Source of the DNA: an uncultured Pseudomonadota bacterium
GTDB taxonomy: Bacteria > Pseudomonadota > Gammaproteobacteria > Steroidobacterales > Steroidobacteraceae
NCBI GenBank assembly: GCA_903868595.1
Contig: CAIPVV010000060.1
Span: forward strand, 1-64,000
Length of the DNA: 64,000 nucleotides
Direction: 5' to 3'
The position numbers and the translations under genes are program-made. Shown here one piece after another: positions 11,454 through 21,343 of this stretch. Numbering within the stretch: the first letter of the stretch is position 1; each line of letters starts with the position of its first letter. The notes below the pieces were generated by a model that ran no database searches, was not told the DNA's origin, and saw only the letters and a list, made by a program, of their open reading frames with translations.

Positions 11454-12818
11454 CTATTCGGCCTGGAACAGCCGCTCGACGGCCTCGACCTGGCGCCGGT
11501 CGACCAGGAAGACGATCACGTGGTCCTCCTCCTCGATGCGCGTGTCGTGGTGGGCGATGATCACCTGCTCGCCGCGCACGATCGCGCTGATCGTGGCCCC
11601 GTCCGGCAGCGAGATCTCCTCCACCGTGCGGCCGATTACGCGCGAGCGGTCGGCCGGCCCGTGCACCACGGTCTCCAGCGCCTCGGCGGAGCCGCGCCGC
11701 AGCGAGTGCACGCGCACCACGTCGCCGCGCCGGACGTGCGCCAGGAGGCTGCCGATCGTGATCGTGGGCGGGGAGACGACGATGTCGATGCTGCGGTTCT
11801 CCATCAGCTCGCCGTAGGAGGGCTTGTTCACCAGCGCCACGACCTTGTGGGCGCCCAGCCGCTTGGCCAGCATCGCGGAGAGCACGTTGGCCTCCTCCGA
11901 GTTGGTCAGCGCCAGGAACACATCGGTGCTGTCGATGTTCTCCTCGACCAGCAGCTCCTCGTCCTGCGCGTCGCCCTGCAGCACGATCGTGCTCTCCAGC
12001 ACCTCGGAGGCGCGGCGCGCGCGCTTGGGGTCGCGCTCGATGAGCTTCACCTGGTAGTGCGACTCCAGGAGCTTGGCGAGGCGAAAGCCGATGTTGCCGC
12101 CGCCGGCGATGATCACCTTGCGCACCGGCTCCTCGGCGCGGCGGATTTCGCTCATCATGCGCTGGATGTGGTCGCGCGCGGCGATGAAGAAGATCTCATC
12201 GCCTTCCTCCACCTGCGTCTCCCCCGTGGGCTCGATCGCGCGCCCGTCGCGGTAGATCGCCGCGATGCGCGCATCGGCCTGCGGCATGTGGTCCTTGAGC
12301 GTGCGCAGCTGCTGGCCGACCAGCAGGCCGCCCTTGCGGGCGCGCAGGCCCACCAGCCGCGCCTTGCCGTCGGCGAAGTCCACGACCTGCAGCGCGCCGG
12401 GATTGTGGATCAGGCGCTCGATGTACTCGGTGACCAGCTGCTCGGGGTTGATCCACACGTCCACGGCGATGGCGCCATCGAGGAAGAGCTTGTCCCGCGA
12501 GGTGTAGTCGGAGGCCCGGATGCGGGCGATCTTGGTCGGCGTGCGGTAGAGCGCGTGGGCGATCTCGCAGGCGACGATGTTGACCTCATCGGAGCTGGTC
12601 AGCGCCACCAGGATGTCGGTGTCGACGATGCCGGCGGCCTCCAGTACCGAGGGGTAGGAGCCGGAGCCTGCCACCGTGCGCACGTCCAGCCGGTCCTGCA
12701 GTTCGCGCAGGGCCTCCTCGTTCGTGTCGACGATGGTGACTTCGTTCGCGGGTTCGCGCGAGAGATGGTAGGCCGCCGTGCGGCCCACCTGCCCTGCGCC
12801 AAGGATCAGCACTTTCAC
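11454..12818 (-). CDS. trkA: Trk system regulatory subunit TrkA
   Basis: A 454-residue peripheral protein that gates TrkH in response to NAD(H) and nucleotides. It has two RCK_N/RCK_C units. The first Rossmann motif is KVLILGAGQVGR at the N-terminus; the second, KVIIAGGGNIGF, is near residue 232. GTG 12818 is the start because it places the Rossmann strand at residue 2 and overlaps the uvrD stop by four bases (GTGA). An upstream in-frame ATG would extend into uvrD. Likely cotranscribed with trkH. Confidence 0.95.
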   Translation of the reverse strand: MKVLILGAGQVGRTAAYHLSREPANEVTIVDTNEEALRELQDRLDVRTVAGSGSYPSVLEAAGIVDTDILVALTSSDEVNIVACEIAHALYRTPTKIARIRASDYTSRDKLFLDGAIAVDVWINPEQLVTEYIERLIHNPGALQVVDFADGKARLVGLRARKGGLLVGQQLRTLKDHMPQADARIAAIYRDGRAIEPTGETQVEEGDEIFFIAARDHIQRMMSEIRRAEEPVRKVIIAGGGNIGFRLAKLLESHYQVKLIERDPKRARRASEVLESTIVLQGDAQDEELLVEENIDSTDVFLALTNSEEANVLSAMLAKRLGAHKVVALVNKPSYGELMENRSIDIVVSPPTITIGSLLAHVRRGDVVRVHSLRRGSAEALETVVHGPADRSRVIGRTVEEISLPDGATISAIVRGEQVIIAHHDTRIEEEDHVIVFLVDRRQVEAVERLFQAE

Positions 12819-15022
12819 CGGACGATCTCCAGGTTGGCGTACGAGAGCATGAGCCATTTGGCGCCGTGCTGCTCGAAATTGACCTGTATGCGCGCTTGCG
12901 CGCCCTGTCCCTCGATATGGAGGATGATGCCATCACCGAACTTGCCGTGCCTGACGCGCGTGCCGAGCTTCATGCCCGGCGCCACCGGCTCGGCCGCCGG
13001 CGCCCGGAAACTGCCGCCGCCGCCAACGACCGGGCGGTGGACCTGGGCCTTGGGGCGCACTTCCTCCAGGAGCTCCGCCGGGATCTCGTCGATGAACCGC
13101 GAGGCGGTCCCGTAGCGCTCCATGCCGTGCAGGATGCGCTTCTCGGCGTAGGTGATGTAGAGCTGCTGCATCGCGCGGGTCGTGCCCACGTAGGCCAGGC
13201 GGCGCTCCTCCTCCAGCCCATCCAGGTCCTCGGTAGAGCGCTGGTGGGGGAAGAGGCCTTCCTCCATGCCGCAGAGGAACACCACCGGGAACTCCAGCCC
13301 CTTGGCCGTGTGCAGCGTCATCATCTGCACGCAGTCCTCCCAGGCGTCGGCCTGGCCCTCGCCGGATTCCAGCACCGCGTGCGCGAGGAAGGCCTCCAGC
13401 GGCGGCAGCTGCTCCTCGGTGCTGCCGCGGGCGATCTCATCGGCGTCGAAGCCGCGGGCCGCCGAGACGAGCTCCTCCAGGTTCTCCACCCGGGCCTCGC
13501 CACGGTCCTGCTTGTCCTTCTTGTAGTGCTCGAGCAGCCCGGCGCCCTGGATCACACCGTCGATCTGCTCGTACAGCTCCAGGCCCCCGGTCTCCCGCGC
13601 CAGGCGCTCGATCAGCCCCAGAAAGCCGATCAGCGCGGCGCTGCCGCGCGCCCCCAAGCCCAGGTCCGGGCTTGCCGGGTTGCCGGAGAGCTGCAGCGTC
13701 GCGGTCTGCCAGAGCGAGAGCCCGGCGCTGCGCGCCGCGGCGCGCAGCGTATCCAGGGTCTTGGCGCCGATACCGCGCACCGGCAGGTTCACCACGCGCT
13801 CGAACGAGGGATCGTCGTCGCGGTTGGAGATCAGCCGCAGGTACGCCAGGGCGTCCTTGATCTCCGCGCGCTCGTAGAACCTCAGGCCCCCGTAGACCTT
13901 GTAGGGCACGCGGGCGGAGAGGAAGGTCTCCTCCAGCACGCGGGACTGCGCGTTGGAGCGGTAGAGCACGGCGACCTCGCGGCGCGCGCCGCCGTGCTGG
14001 GTCCACGCCAGGATCCGGTGGAGGATGAAGTCGGCCTCGTCGCGGTCGTTCCACGCGGCGTACAGGCGGATGGGCTCGCCCTTGCTGCCGCTGGTCCACA
14101 GGTTCTTGCCCAGGCGCCCCGTGTTGTGGGCGATCAGCGCGTTGGCGGCGGCGAGGATGTTGCCGGTGGAGCGGTAGTTCTGCTCCAGGCGGAACAGGTT
14201 CGCGCCGGGGTAGTCGCGGCTGAACTGGTGCAGGTTCTCCACCTTCGCGCCGCGCCACCGGTAGATCGACTGGTCGTCGTCGCCGACGACGAACGGGGCC
14301 CCCTCGGGACCGGCGATCAGGCGCGTCCAGGCGTACTGGATCGTGTTGGTGTCCTGGAACTCATCCACCAGCACGTGCGTGAAGCGGTTGCGGTAGTGCG
14401 CGAGCAGCGAGGGGTTGTCGCGCCAGAGCTCGAAGGCGCGCAGCAGCAGTTCCGCGAAGTCCACCACGCCGGTGCGACGGCAGCTGTCCTCGTAGTCCTG
14501 GTAGAGCTTGCGCAGCACCGACTGCATCGGGTCGTGGGTGGCCTTCACCTGCTCGGGCCGGATCCCCTCGTCCTTGCGATGGTTGATGAAGTACTGCACC
14601 TCGCGCGGCACGAAGCGCGTGTCATCCAGGCCCTCGGCCTTGATGAGCTTCTTGATGATGCGCAGCTGGTCCTCGCTGTCCAGGATCTGGAAGCCCCGCG
14701 GCAGGCCCACTTCCGCGTAATGCAGGCGCAGCAGCCGGTGCGCGATGCCGTGGAAGGTGCCCACCCACATGGCGGAGCTGGGCACGTCCAGCAGCGGCTC
14801 GATGCGGTGGCGCATCTCGGCGGCGGCCTTGTTGGTGAAGGTCACGGCCAGGATGTTGTACGGGGAGGCGCCCAGTGCGCGCACGGCCCAGGCGATGCGG
14901 TGCGTGAGCACGCGAGTCTTGCCGCTGCCCGCGCCGGCCAGCACCAGCGTCGGCTCGTGCGGCGCCGTGACGGCGGCACGCTGCTCGTCGTTGAGCGGAT
15001 TGAGGATTTCGGTCAGGTCCAT
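12815..15022 (-). CDS. uvrD: DNA helicase II (UvrD/Rep family)
   Basis: A 735-residue superfamily 1A 3'-5' helicase acting in nucleotide-excision and mismatch repair. Walker A AGAGSGKT lies at residues 29-36. Motif II is LVDEFQDTN, motif III contains GDDDQSIYRWRGA, motif IV LEQNYRS and motif VI VGTTRAMQ. The C-terminal tail carries the HxKFGDG-type tudor-like segment of UvrD (GTRVRHGKFGDG). Start ATG 15022 gives the normal MDLTEILNPLNDEQ N-terminus. Its stop overlaps the trkA start, an uncommon coupling of a repair gene with K+ uptake. Confidence 0.97.
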   Translation of the reverse strand: MDLTEILNPLNDEQRAAVTAPHEPTLVLAGAGSGKTRVLTHRIAWAVRALGASPYNILAVTFTNKAAAEMRHRIEPLLDVPSSAMWVGTFHGIAHRLLRLHYAEVGLPRGFQILDSEDQLRIIKKLIKAEGLDDTRFVPREVQYFINHRKDEGIRPEQVKATHDPMQSVLRKLYQDYEDSCRRTGVVDFAELLLRAFELWRDNPSLLAHYRNRFTHVLVDEFQDTNTIQYAWTRLIAGPEGAPFVVGDDDQSIYRWRGAKVENLHQFSRDYPGANLFRLEQNYRSTGNILAAANALIAHNTGRLGKNLWTSGSKGEPIRLYAAWNDRDEADFILHRILAWTQHGGARREVAVLYRSNAQSRVLEETFLSARVPYKVYGGLRFYERAEIKDALAYLRLISNRDDDPSFERVVNLPVRGIGAKTLDTLRAAARSAGLSLWQTATLQLSGNPASPDLGLGARGSAALIGFLGLIERLARETGGLELYEQIDGVIQGAGLLEHYKKDKQDRGEARVENLEELVSAARGFDADEIARGSTEEQLPPLEAFLAHAVLESGEGQADAWEDCVQMMTLHTAKGLEFPVVFLCGMEEGLFPHQRSTEDLDGLEEERRLAYVGTTRAMQQLYITYAEKRILHGMERYGTASRFIDEIPAELLEEVRPKAQVHRPVVGGGGSFRAPAAEPVAPGMKLGTRVRHGKFGDGIILHIEGQGAQARIQVNFEQHGAKWLMLSYANLEIVR

Positions 15023-15050
15023 GGGGGCGCGGATTCTAGCAGCTGGGCGC

Positions 15051-16118
15051 TCACTCCCGACGCGCCAGTGACCCCTCCGCAAAGCGCACCAGCTCGGTCG
15101 CCAGCACCAGGATCACCGGGCCGAAGATAAAGCCGATGAAGCCGAAGGCCGTGACCCCGCCGATCACGCCCAGGAACACCAGCAGCGTCGGCACCGGCGT
15201 CTGGTGGGAGATGATCGCCGGGCGCACCACGTTGTCGGCGGCCGACAGCAGCAGGCCCCAGATCACCATGAACACACCCCAGCCGGTGCTGCCGGAGAGC
15301 AGCAGCCAGCCCGCCGCCGGGACCCACACCAGCGCCGCCCCGCCGAAGGGCAGCAGGGCCAGCACGCTCGCCAGCACGCCGAAGACGACCGGCCCGGAGA
15401 GTCCCGACAGCGCGAACGCCACGCCGACCAGCGCCCCCTGGCCCAGGGCGGTGAGCCCCGCCCCGTAGACCACGGCGCGCGTCACTCGCGCCAGGCGGTC
15501 CAGCAGCTGCTCGCGGCGCTGCGGGGCCAGCGGCAGCAATCGCGCGGCGCGCGTGAAGGTGGCCGGGCCGTCGCGCAGCATGAAGAACAGGATGAACAGC
15601 GTGAGGAAGAAGCGCAGGAAGCCGCCGGCCGCGTTCAGCACGATCTGGCCGCTGGCGGAGGCCAGCGCGCTGGCATAGCGCTGCAGCGTGGCCACCAGGT
15701 AGCGATGGATCTCCTCCGGCGCGATGTTCGTGTGGTGCTGCACCCACAGGCTCGCCTGGGCGATGCGCGGGTGCGTTGCCGGGTCCAGCCACGCGTTCAG
15801 GTCCCACAGCGGCGCACCGGCCTGCAGCGGTCCCACCAGCACGCTGATCTGCTGTGCGAACGCGAGGCCAATAAGGCCCAGGGGCACCAGCAGCACGATC
15901 GGCGCGAGCGCGGTGAGCACGCCGGCCGCGAGGGTCGGCGACTGGAAGCGCCGCGTGAGCGTTCGCTGCAGCGGCAGCAGCAGGAAGGCCAGGAACGCGG
16001 CCCAGGCAATGCAGGTGCGCACCGGGGCCAGGATCATCACGACCGCCCCGAGGATCACGGCGATCAGCGCGAGCGTGAACCACTGCCGCAGGCCCGTCCG
16101 GTCAGTGGGTTCGCTCAT
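15051..16118 (-). CDS. AI-2E family transporter (PerM-like)
   Basis: A 355-residue membrane protein with about eight hydrophobic segments: two at the N-terminus, a central amphipathic region of about 100 residues, then a cluster ending in PVPTLLVFLGVIGG and GFIGFIFGPVIL, the conserved C-terminal signature of the family. Members include TqsA (autoinducer-2 efflux), YdiK and Na+/H+ antiporters, so the substrate should not be assumed. It is followed in the same direction by uvrD after 28 bases. Confidence 0.88.
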   Translation of the reverse strand: MSEPTDRTGLRQWFTLALIAVILGAVVMILAPVRTCIAWAAFLAFLLLPLQRTLTRRFQSPTLAAGVLTALAPIVLLVPLGLIGLAFAQQISVLVGPLQAGAPLWDLNAWLDPATHPRIAQASLWVQHHTNIAPEEIHRYLVATLQRYASALASASGQIVLNAAGGFLRFFLTLFILFFMLRDGPATFTRAARLLPLAPQRREQLLDRLARVTRAVVYGAGLTALGQGALVGVAFALSGLSGPVVFGVLASVLALLPFGGAALVWVPAAGWLLLSGSTGWGVFMVIWGLLLSAADNVVRPAIISHQTPVPTLLVFLGVIGGVTAFGFIGFIFGPVILVLATELVRFAEGSLARRE

Positions 16119-16120
16119 GG

Positions 16121-16912
16121 CTACCAGCTGTTGCGCAGTTCACGCAGTCGCAGGAAGACCTCGCACGGCGCGGGGTCGGGCGGCAGGTCCGCGAAGCGCT
16201 CGCGCAGTCTGGCGATGAGCAGCGGGTTCTGCAGACGGAAGAAGCTGTTGAAGGTCTTCTCCTCGCCCAGCGTCGTGATCGGCATGTCCAGGGCAGGCAG
16301 GGCCTGGGTCGTGGCCAGCAGCGAGGTCGCCGCGGCGTTGCCCGGCTCCCGGTCCAGCGTGAAGGCCAGGTTGTGGTTCAGGTAGTCGTGGCCCGCGTAG
16401 AGGCGCGTCGCATCGGGCAGCCGCGCGAGCTGCATCGCGAAGGTCTCGTAGAGCGCCTGCGGGTCCCCCCCGTTGCGGCAGTTGCCGGCCCCGGCATTGA
16501 ACAGCGTGTCGCCGGAGAACAGCGCGGGCGTATCCCCGTGCGCGAGCAGGCAGATGTGCGACATCGTGTGGCCCGGCGTGTCCAGGCACTCCAGCTCCAC
16601 CGTGCGGCCGACGCGCACCACGTCGCCCCGCGAGAGGCCCTGGTCCACGCCGCCGATCGTGCTCGCGGCGCCGGCATGCGCCAGGATGCGCGCGTGGGTC
16701 GCGGCCTTGAGCGGGCCGTTGCCGGCGCAGTGGTCCAGGTGGTGGTGGGTGTTGAGGATCTGGGTGATGGTCCAGCCACGCTGCTGGGCCGCGTCCCGCA
16801 TCAGCTGCCAGTCGAGCGGATCCACGGCCAGCGCCTCGCCGGTCTGCTCGCAGGCCACGAGGTAGTGGTAGTTGCGCAGCCGGTTGTCCGGCCAGAGGCG
16901 CTCGACCAGCAC
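16121..16912 (-). CDS. gloB: hydroxyacylglutathione hydrolase (glyoxalase II)
   Basis: A 263-residue metallo-beta-lactamase-fold thioesterase that hydrolyses S-lactoylglutathione in the methylglyoxal detoxification pathway. The dinuclear metal motif THHHLDH lies at residues 55-61; further ligands are in DTPGHTMSH and FSGDTLF, and the YAGHDYLNHNL stretch binds glutathione. The C-terminal helical domain specific to GloB is present. The dsbA stop lies one base upstream of this start, so the two genes are probably cotranscribed. Confidence 0.95.
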   Translation of the reverse strand: MLVERLWPDNRLRNYHYLVACEQTGEALAVDPLDWQLMRDAAQQRGWTITQILNTHHHLDHCAGNGPLKAATHARILAHAGAASTIGGVDQGLSRGDVVRVGRTVELECLDTPGHTMSHICLLAHGDTPALFSGDTLFNAGAGNCRNGGDPQALYETFAMQLARLPDATRLYAGHDYLNHNLAFTLDREPGNAAATSLLATTQALPALDMPITTLGEEKTFNSFFRLQNPLLIARLRERFADLPPDPAPCEVFLRLRELRNSW

Positions 16913-16913
16913 G

Positions 16914-17594
16914 TTACGGTGCCGCCTTGGCGTGCTCCAGGCCCACCAGGTAGTTCACCACGCGGATCATCTCCTCGTTGGTGCGGATGCCGGGGCCGGT
17001 GCGGTAGTGGCCGTTCACGACGAAGGCGGGCGTGCCCGGGATGCCGTAGGCCTTCACCAGCTGGTCGGACTTGCGCACGGCCTCATCGATGTCCGGCTGC
17101 GTGGAGCGGGCGAGGAAGTCCTCGGCCTTGATGCCGGCGTGGCGGGCATAGAACTTGGCGGCATCGGCGATCGTGGGCAGCGGCTGGGCGATGCGCTTGG
17201 TCTGGGGATCCACCAGCTGCAGTTCGTTGCTCTGCCAGATCGCCTCGAACATCGCCTGGTGGTTGGCATCGGCAATGCCCATGGCCTTGGCCGTGAGGTA
17301 GGCACGCTGGAACATCGGCCAGGCCTCCGACGGGTTGAAGGCCGCGTGCACGTAGTTCATCTGGGCGTAGGCCGGCAGGCTCGCCTTGATCTTCTCCGCC
17401 AGCGGCAGGGCGCTGAAGCAGTACGGACAGCCGTAGCTGAAGACCTCGGTGACCTCGATCTTGCCCGGCGTGGCGGTGGGCACGGCCGGCCTGATCTCCT
17501 CGAAATGCACGCCGGGCTGCCACAGCATCTGGGCCAGGGCGGGGGCGGTGGGGAGGGCCAGCAGGGCGAGGAGGAGGAGCGCGAGGCGTTGCAT
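16914..17594 (-). CDS. dsbA: periplasmic thiol:disulfide oxidoreductase, DsbA-type with CPYC
   Basis: A 226-residue periplasmic protein with a signal peptide (about residues 1-21), a thioredoxin fold with a helical insertion, and the cis-proline loop GIPGTPAFVV. It would oxidise cysteines in exported proteins. The active site is CPYC at residues 56-59. Classical DsbA has CPHC; CPYC is the glutaredoxin-type dipeptide and is expected to give a less oxidising enzyme. It is otherwise of DsbA length and layout. DsbL or another DsbA subgroup is possible. Confidence 0.88.
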   Translation of the reverse strand: MQRLALLLLALLALPTAPALAQMLWQPGVHFEEIRPAVPTATPGKIEVTEVFSYGCPYCFSALPLAEKIKASLPAYAQMNYVHAAFNPSEAWPMFQRAYLTAKAMGIADANHQAMFEAIWQSNELQLVDPQTKRIAQPLPTIADAAKFYARHAGIKAEDFLARSTQPDIDEAVRKSDQLVKAYGIPGTPAFVVNGHYRTGPGIRTNEEMIRVVNYLVGLEHAKAAP

Positions 17595-17642
17595 GGGAAG
17601 GGTTCCTGCGTCAGGGCTGCGGCGGGGAGCGGGGCGGCGGTG

Positions 17643-18563
17643 CTAGAAGCTCTGCAGTTGGGTGGTCTGCAGGTAGTGATCGACCAGCAGGGCCAGGAAG
17701 AGATACATGAGGTACTGGATCGAGAAGCGGAAGAGCTTCATCGGCAGTTCCGGGCGGTCGGTCACCTTCAGGGCCACCGCGTAGTAGAGGAAGCGGCCGT
17801 TGAGCCCGAGCGCGGCCGCCAGGTACAGCAGCCCGCTCATGCGCGTGAGATACGGCAGCAGCGTCACCAGCACCATGATCACGGTGTAGAGCAGCACGTG
17901 CAGGCGCGTGAACGCGACGCCGTGGGTCACCGGCAGCATCGGGATGCCGACCTTGGCGTAGTCGTCGCGCCGCGCGATCGCCAGGGCCCAGAAATGCGGC
18001 GGCGTCCACGCGAAGATAATGAGGAAGAGCAGCAGCGCATGCGGGTCCACCGTGCCGGTGACCGCGGCCCAGCCCAGCACCGGGGGCGCCGCGCCCGCCG
18101 CCCCGCCGATGACGATGTTCTGCGGGGTCGCCCGCTTGAGCCACACCGTGTAGATGATCGCGTAGCCGATCAGCGAGGCGAAGGTCAGCATGGCCGTCAG
18201 GACGTTCACGCCGACGGACAGGATGAGCATCGAGGCCGCGCCGAGGATGGCGGCGAAGGCCAGCGCCTGCCGTTCGGTCAGCCCGCCGGTGGGCAGGGGG
18301 CGGGAGCGCGTGCGCAGCATCCGCGCGTCGATGCGCTGGTCCAGGAACTGGTTGATGGTGGCGGCGGAGGCCGCGGCCAGGCCGATCCCGAGGTTCCCCA
18401 GCAGCAGCGCGTCGAGCGGCGGCCACCCCGGCGAGGACAACAGCGTACCGACGATCGCCGTCAGGATGATGAGGGCGACGACCTTCGGCTTGGTGAGCTC
18501 GAGGTAGAGCCGCCAGCGCGCAACGGGCGCTGCCGGCGCGATTGGGGAGTCGGTGATCGCCAC
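17643..18563 (-). CDS. cyoE: protoheme IX farnesyltransferase (heme O synthase)
   Basis: A 306-residue polytopic UbiA-superfamily enzyme that farnesylates heme B to heme O, the precursor of heme A. The first Asp-rich motif is NQFLDQRID at residues 71-79, and the second catalytic region includes [15 protein letters not shown]. About nine membrane segments are visible. The start is GTG 18563, giving [10 protein letters not shown]; no in-frame ATG fits. The gene is usually next to ctaA in the oxidase cluster but here lies apart, upstream of the biotin operon on the other strand. Confidence 0.95.
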   Translation of the reverse strand: MAITDSPIAPAAPVARWRLYLELTKPKVVALIILTAIVGTLLSSPGWPPLDALLLGNLGIGLAAASAATINQFLDQRIDARMLRTRSRPLPTGGLTERQALAFAAILGAASMLILSVGVNVLTAMLTFASLIGYAIIYTVWLKRATPQNIVIGGAAGAAPPVLGWAAVTGTVDPHALLLFLIIFAWTPPHFWALAIARRDDYAKVGIPMLPVTHGVAFTRLHVLLYTVIMVLVTLLPYLTRMSGLLYLAAALGLNGRFLYYAVALKVTDRPELPMKLFRFSIQYLMYLFLALLVDHYLQTTQLQSF

Positions 18564-19120
18564 GGGGCCGCAAGGGTAGCAGACTTGCTGGGGCCACTCA
18601 CGCCGCCGCCGGGCCCCGGCGCCGCGAACCGGTCGAGCGCCGCCCCGAGGCCGGCATCGCGGCCCGCCACCAGCTGCTACGCGAGGCTGCCCCGTCCGGC
18701 CAATGGACGGTGCAGGCGTCCCCCAGGGTGCAGGCCCGAAGGCGGAGCGTCCCCCGCGGGCCCGGGCGGCGGCCTTGAGCTCCCCCCTCACCGGGCCCGT
18801 GAGCGCCCTCGGCCCGATCTCGATGCAATCCCAGCGCGCGGCGTGGCGCCCTGCAAGTCCTGGGGCCTTGCGGACGGGGCGTTCCTGGGCGCCCCGGCCG
18901 CGACGCCCCCCGCGGCCTCAGCTCCTCCGCCCGGCCTCCGGGTGGCCAGTATTTGATCAAGCGTCGACCTGGCCTGTGCCCCTTGGTTGACAGGCACGGC
19001 CGCGGACCCGGAACATCCCCTCCCTATCGCGGCGCAACCCGCGGTGCGGGGCTGCAAGGCCTGCCCGGACCGGTTGCCGCCCCTGCCACGGCCGCACAGC
19101 CCCTTATAAAGAGAGTCCGT
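18564..19120. other. cyoE-bioB divergent intergenic region
   Basis: A 557-base GC-rich gap between divergent genes. A comF gene is often found here next to bioB in related genomes, but I could not find CxxC motifs or the phosphoribosyltransferase signature in any frame. The last 40 bases contain CTTATAAAGAGAG just before the bioB ATG, which may include its ribosome binding site. No BirA-type inverted operator was identified. Confidence 0.5.
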
Positions 19121-20137
19121 ATGAACGCCGTCGTCACCGAGAACAGCCTGCGGAGCCCCGATGGACTGCGCCACGACTGGCGCCTGGCGGAAGTGGAGGA
19201 GCTGTTCGAGCTGCCGTTCCTGGACCTGCTGTTCCGGGCCCAGCAGGTGCACCGCGCCCACCACACCCCCAACACCGTGCAGATGAGCACGCTGCTGTCG
19301 ATCAAGACCGGTGCCTGTCCCGAGGACTGCGGCTACTGCCCGCAGAGCATCCATTACGAGACGGGCGTGGCGCGCGAGGCGATGATGCCGCTGGCGGACG
19401 TGGTGGAGGCCGCGCGCAAGGCCAAGGAGGCCGGTGCGACGCGCTTCTGCATGGGCGCGGCCTACCGCTCCCCGAAGCAGAAGGACATCGAGCAGATCAG
19501 CCACATGATCCGCGAGGTGCGCTCGCTGGGCCTGGAGACCTGCGCGACGCTGGGCATGCTGAGCCCCGAGCAGGCGCGGGACCTGAAGGATGCGGGCCTG
19601 GACTACTACAACCACAACGTCGACTCCTCCGAGGAGTACTACAAGAAGATCATCAGCACGCGCACCTACCAGCACCGCCTGGATACGCTGGAGGCCGTGC
19701 GCAACGCGGACCTGAAGGTGTGCAGCGGCGGCATCGTGGGCATGGGGGAGACGCGCACCGACCGCGCCGGCATGCTGGTGACGCTGGCGAACCTCCCCGA
19801 GCACCCGCAGAGCGTGCCGATCAACCAGCTGGTGCAGGTCAAGGGCACGCCGCTGCATGGCGGCGAAGGCGTGGACAGCTTCGAGTTCATCCGCACCATT
19901 GCGGTGGCGCGCATCGTGATGCCCAAGGCCCAGGTGCGGCTCTCCGCCGGCCGGCAGGAGATGTCCGATGAGACGCAGGCGCTGGCCTTCCTGGCGGGCG
20001 CAAGCTCCATCTTCTACGGCGAGAAGCTGCTGACCACCGGCAACCCGGACGTGGAGCGCGACCGCGCGCTGCTGGCGCGCCTGAAGATCGCCCCCGAGAC
20101 CGCCCACCAGACGCAAGCCCGTTCGGCCTGCGGCTGA
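19121..20137 (+). CDS. bioB: biotin synthase
   Basis: A 338-residue radical SAM enzyme that inserts sulfur into dethiobiotin, the last step of biotin synthesis. The 4Fe-4S/SAM motif is CPEDCGYC at residues 66-73 (Cys 66, 70, 73), preceded by the conserved [10 protein letters not shown]. The 2Fe-2S region and [20 protein letters not shown] and VPINQL motifs are all present. ATG 19121 is chosen because it gives the usual length; an upstream extension would add 56 residues with no family similarity. First gene of bioBFHCD. Confidence 0.98.
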   Translation: MNAVVTENSLRSPDGLRHDWRLAEVEELFELPFLDLLFRAQQVHRAHHTPNTVQMSTLLSIKTGACPEDCGYCPQSIHYETGVAREAMMPLADVVEAARKAKEAGATRFCMGAAYRSPKQKDIEQISHMIREVRSLGLETCATLGMLSPEQARDLKDAGLDYYNHNVDSSEEYYKKIISTRTYQHRLDTLEAVRNADLKVCSGGIVGMGETRTDRAGMLVTLANLPEHPQSVPINQLVQVKGTPLHGGEGVDSFEFIRTIAVARIVMPKAQVRLSAGRQEMSDETQALAFLAGASSIFYGEKLLTTGNPDVERDRALLARLKIAPETAHQTQARSACG

Positions 20138-20152
20138 GCGGGCGGAGTCGGC

Positions 20153-21343
20153 ATGCGCCGTGATCCGCAGGCCGCGCACCATGCGCTGCAGGCGATGCAG
20201 CGAGACCACCTGCGCCGCGTGCGACGCACGGTGGAGGACTACGCGGGCGAGGACCTGATCACCCATCCCGTGGTCGAGGGGCGCGCGCTCGTCAATTTCT
20301 GCAGCAACGACTACCTGGGCCTGGCACGCGATCCGCGCCTGGTGGCGGCGATGACGCAGGCCGCGCAGCGCTACGGCGTCGGCAGCGGCGCCGCGCACCT
20401 GGTCACCGGCCACACGCACGAACACCACGCGCTGGAGGAGGAGCTGGCCGCCTTCACTGGCCGCGAGTCGGCGCTGCTGTTCTCCACCGGCTACATGGCC
20501 AACCTCGGCGTCGTCGGTTCCCTCGCGAGCCGCGGCGACCTGGTGCTGCAGGATCGCCTGAACCACGCCTCGCTGATCGACGGCGCGCTGCTCTCCGGCG
20601 CGCGCTTCTCGCGCTATCGCCATGCGTCGCTGGACGATGCGGCGCGCCGCCTGGAGGGCGGGGATGAGCGCGGCCGGCTGATCGCCACCGACGGCGTGTT
20701 CAGCATGGATGGGGATATCGCGCCGCTCGCCCGGCTTTCGCTGCTGGCGCGCAAGAAGAATGCGTGGCTCCTCGTCGACGATGCGCACGGACTGGGCGTG
20801 CTGGGCGCGACCGGCGGCGGGGTGCTGGAGCAGGCCGGCCTCTCGCAGGGCGAGGTGCCGCTCCTGGTGGGCACGCTCGGCAAGGCCTTTGGCAGCTTCG
20901 GCGCCTTCGTGGCCGGCGAGCGCGACCTCATCGACTACATCCTGCAGCGGGCGCGCTCCTACCTCTTCACCACCGCGCTGCCGCCGGCGGTGGCGGCCGC
21001 CACGCGCGCCGCGCTGCGCATCGCGCGCGAGGAGGGCTGGCGGCGCACGCAGCTGAACGCGCTGATTGCCCGCTTTCGGGCCGGCGCCGCGGCCGCGGGG
21101 ATCACGCTTGCCGACTCGCAGACGCCGATCCAGCCGCTGCTGCTCGGCGATGCGGCCCGGTGCCTCGCGGCCTCGGCCGCGCTGCGCGAGGCCGGGTACT
21201 GGGTCTCCGCGATCCGCCCGCCGACCGTGCCACCGGGCACCGAGCGGCTGCGCGTCACGCTGTCGGCCGCGCACACGGCCGAGGAAGTCGATGGCCTGCT
21301 CGCCGCGCTCGCGGCGACGCTGCCCCGGCACGCCGCGCCATGA
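20153..21343 (+). CDS. bioF: 8-amino-7-oxononanoate synthase
   Basis: A 396-residue PLP enzyme condensing pimeloyl-ACP (or -CoA) with alanine. The Schiff-base lysine is K244 in TLGKAFGSFG. The conserved FCSNDYLGLA (49-58), GSGAAHLVTGHTHEH and DDAHGLGVLG segments are present. It lies 15 bases after bioB, and its stop overlaps the bioH start by four bases. Confidence 0.97.
   Translation: MRRDPQAAHHALQAMQRDHLRRVRRTVEDYAGEDLITHPVVEGRALVNFCSNDYLGLARDPRLVAAMTQAAQRYGVGSGAAHLVTGHTHEHHALEEELAAFTGRESALLFSTGYMANLGVVGSLASRGDLVLQDRLNHASLIDGALLSGARFSRYRHASLDDAARRLEGGDERGRLIATDGVFSMDGDIAPLARLSLLARKKNAWLLVDDAHGLGVLGATGGGVLEQAGLSQGEVPLLVGTLGKAFGSFGAFVAGERDLIDYILQRARSYLFTTALPPAVAAATRAALRIAREEGWRRTQLNALIARFRAGAAAAGITLADSQTPIQPLLLGDAARCLAASAALREAGYWVSAIRPPTVPPGTERLRVTLSAAHTAEEVDGLLAALAATLPRHAAP

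Noticed and set aside
18598-18960. Possible comF gene between cyoE and bioB
   Set aside because: No zinc cysteines or phosphoribosyltransferase motif in any frame.
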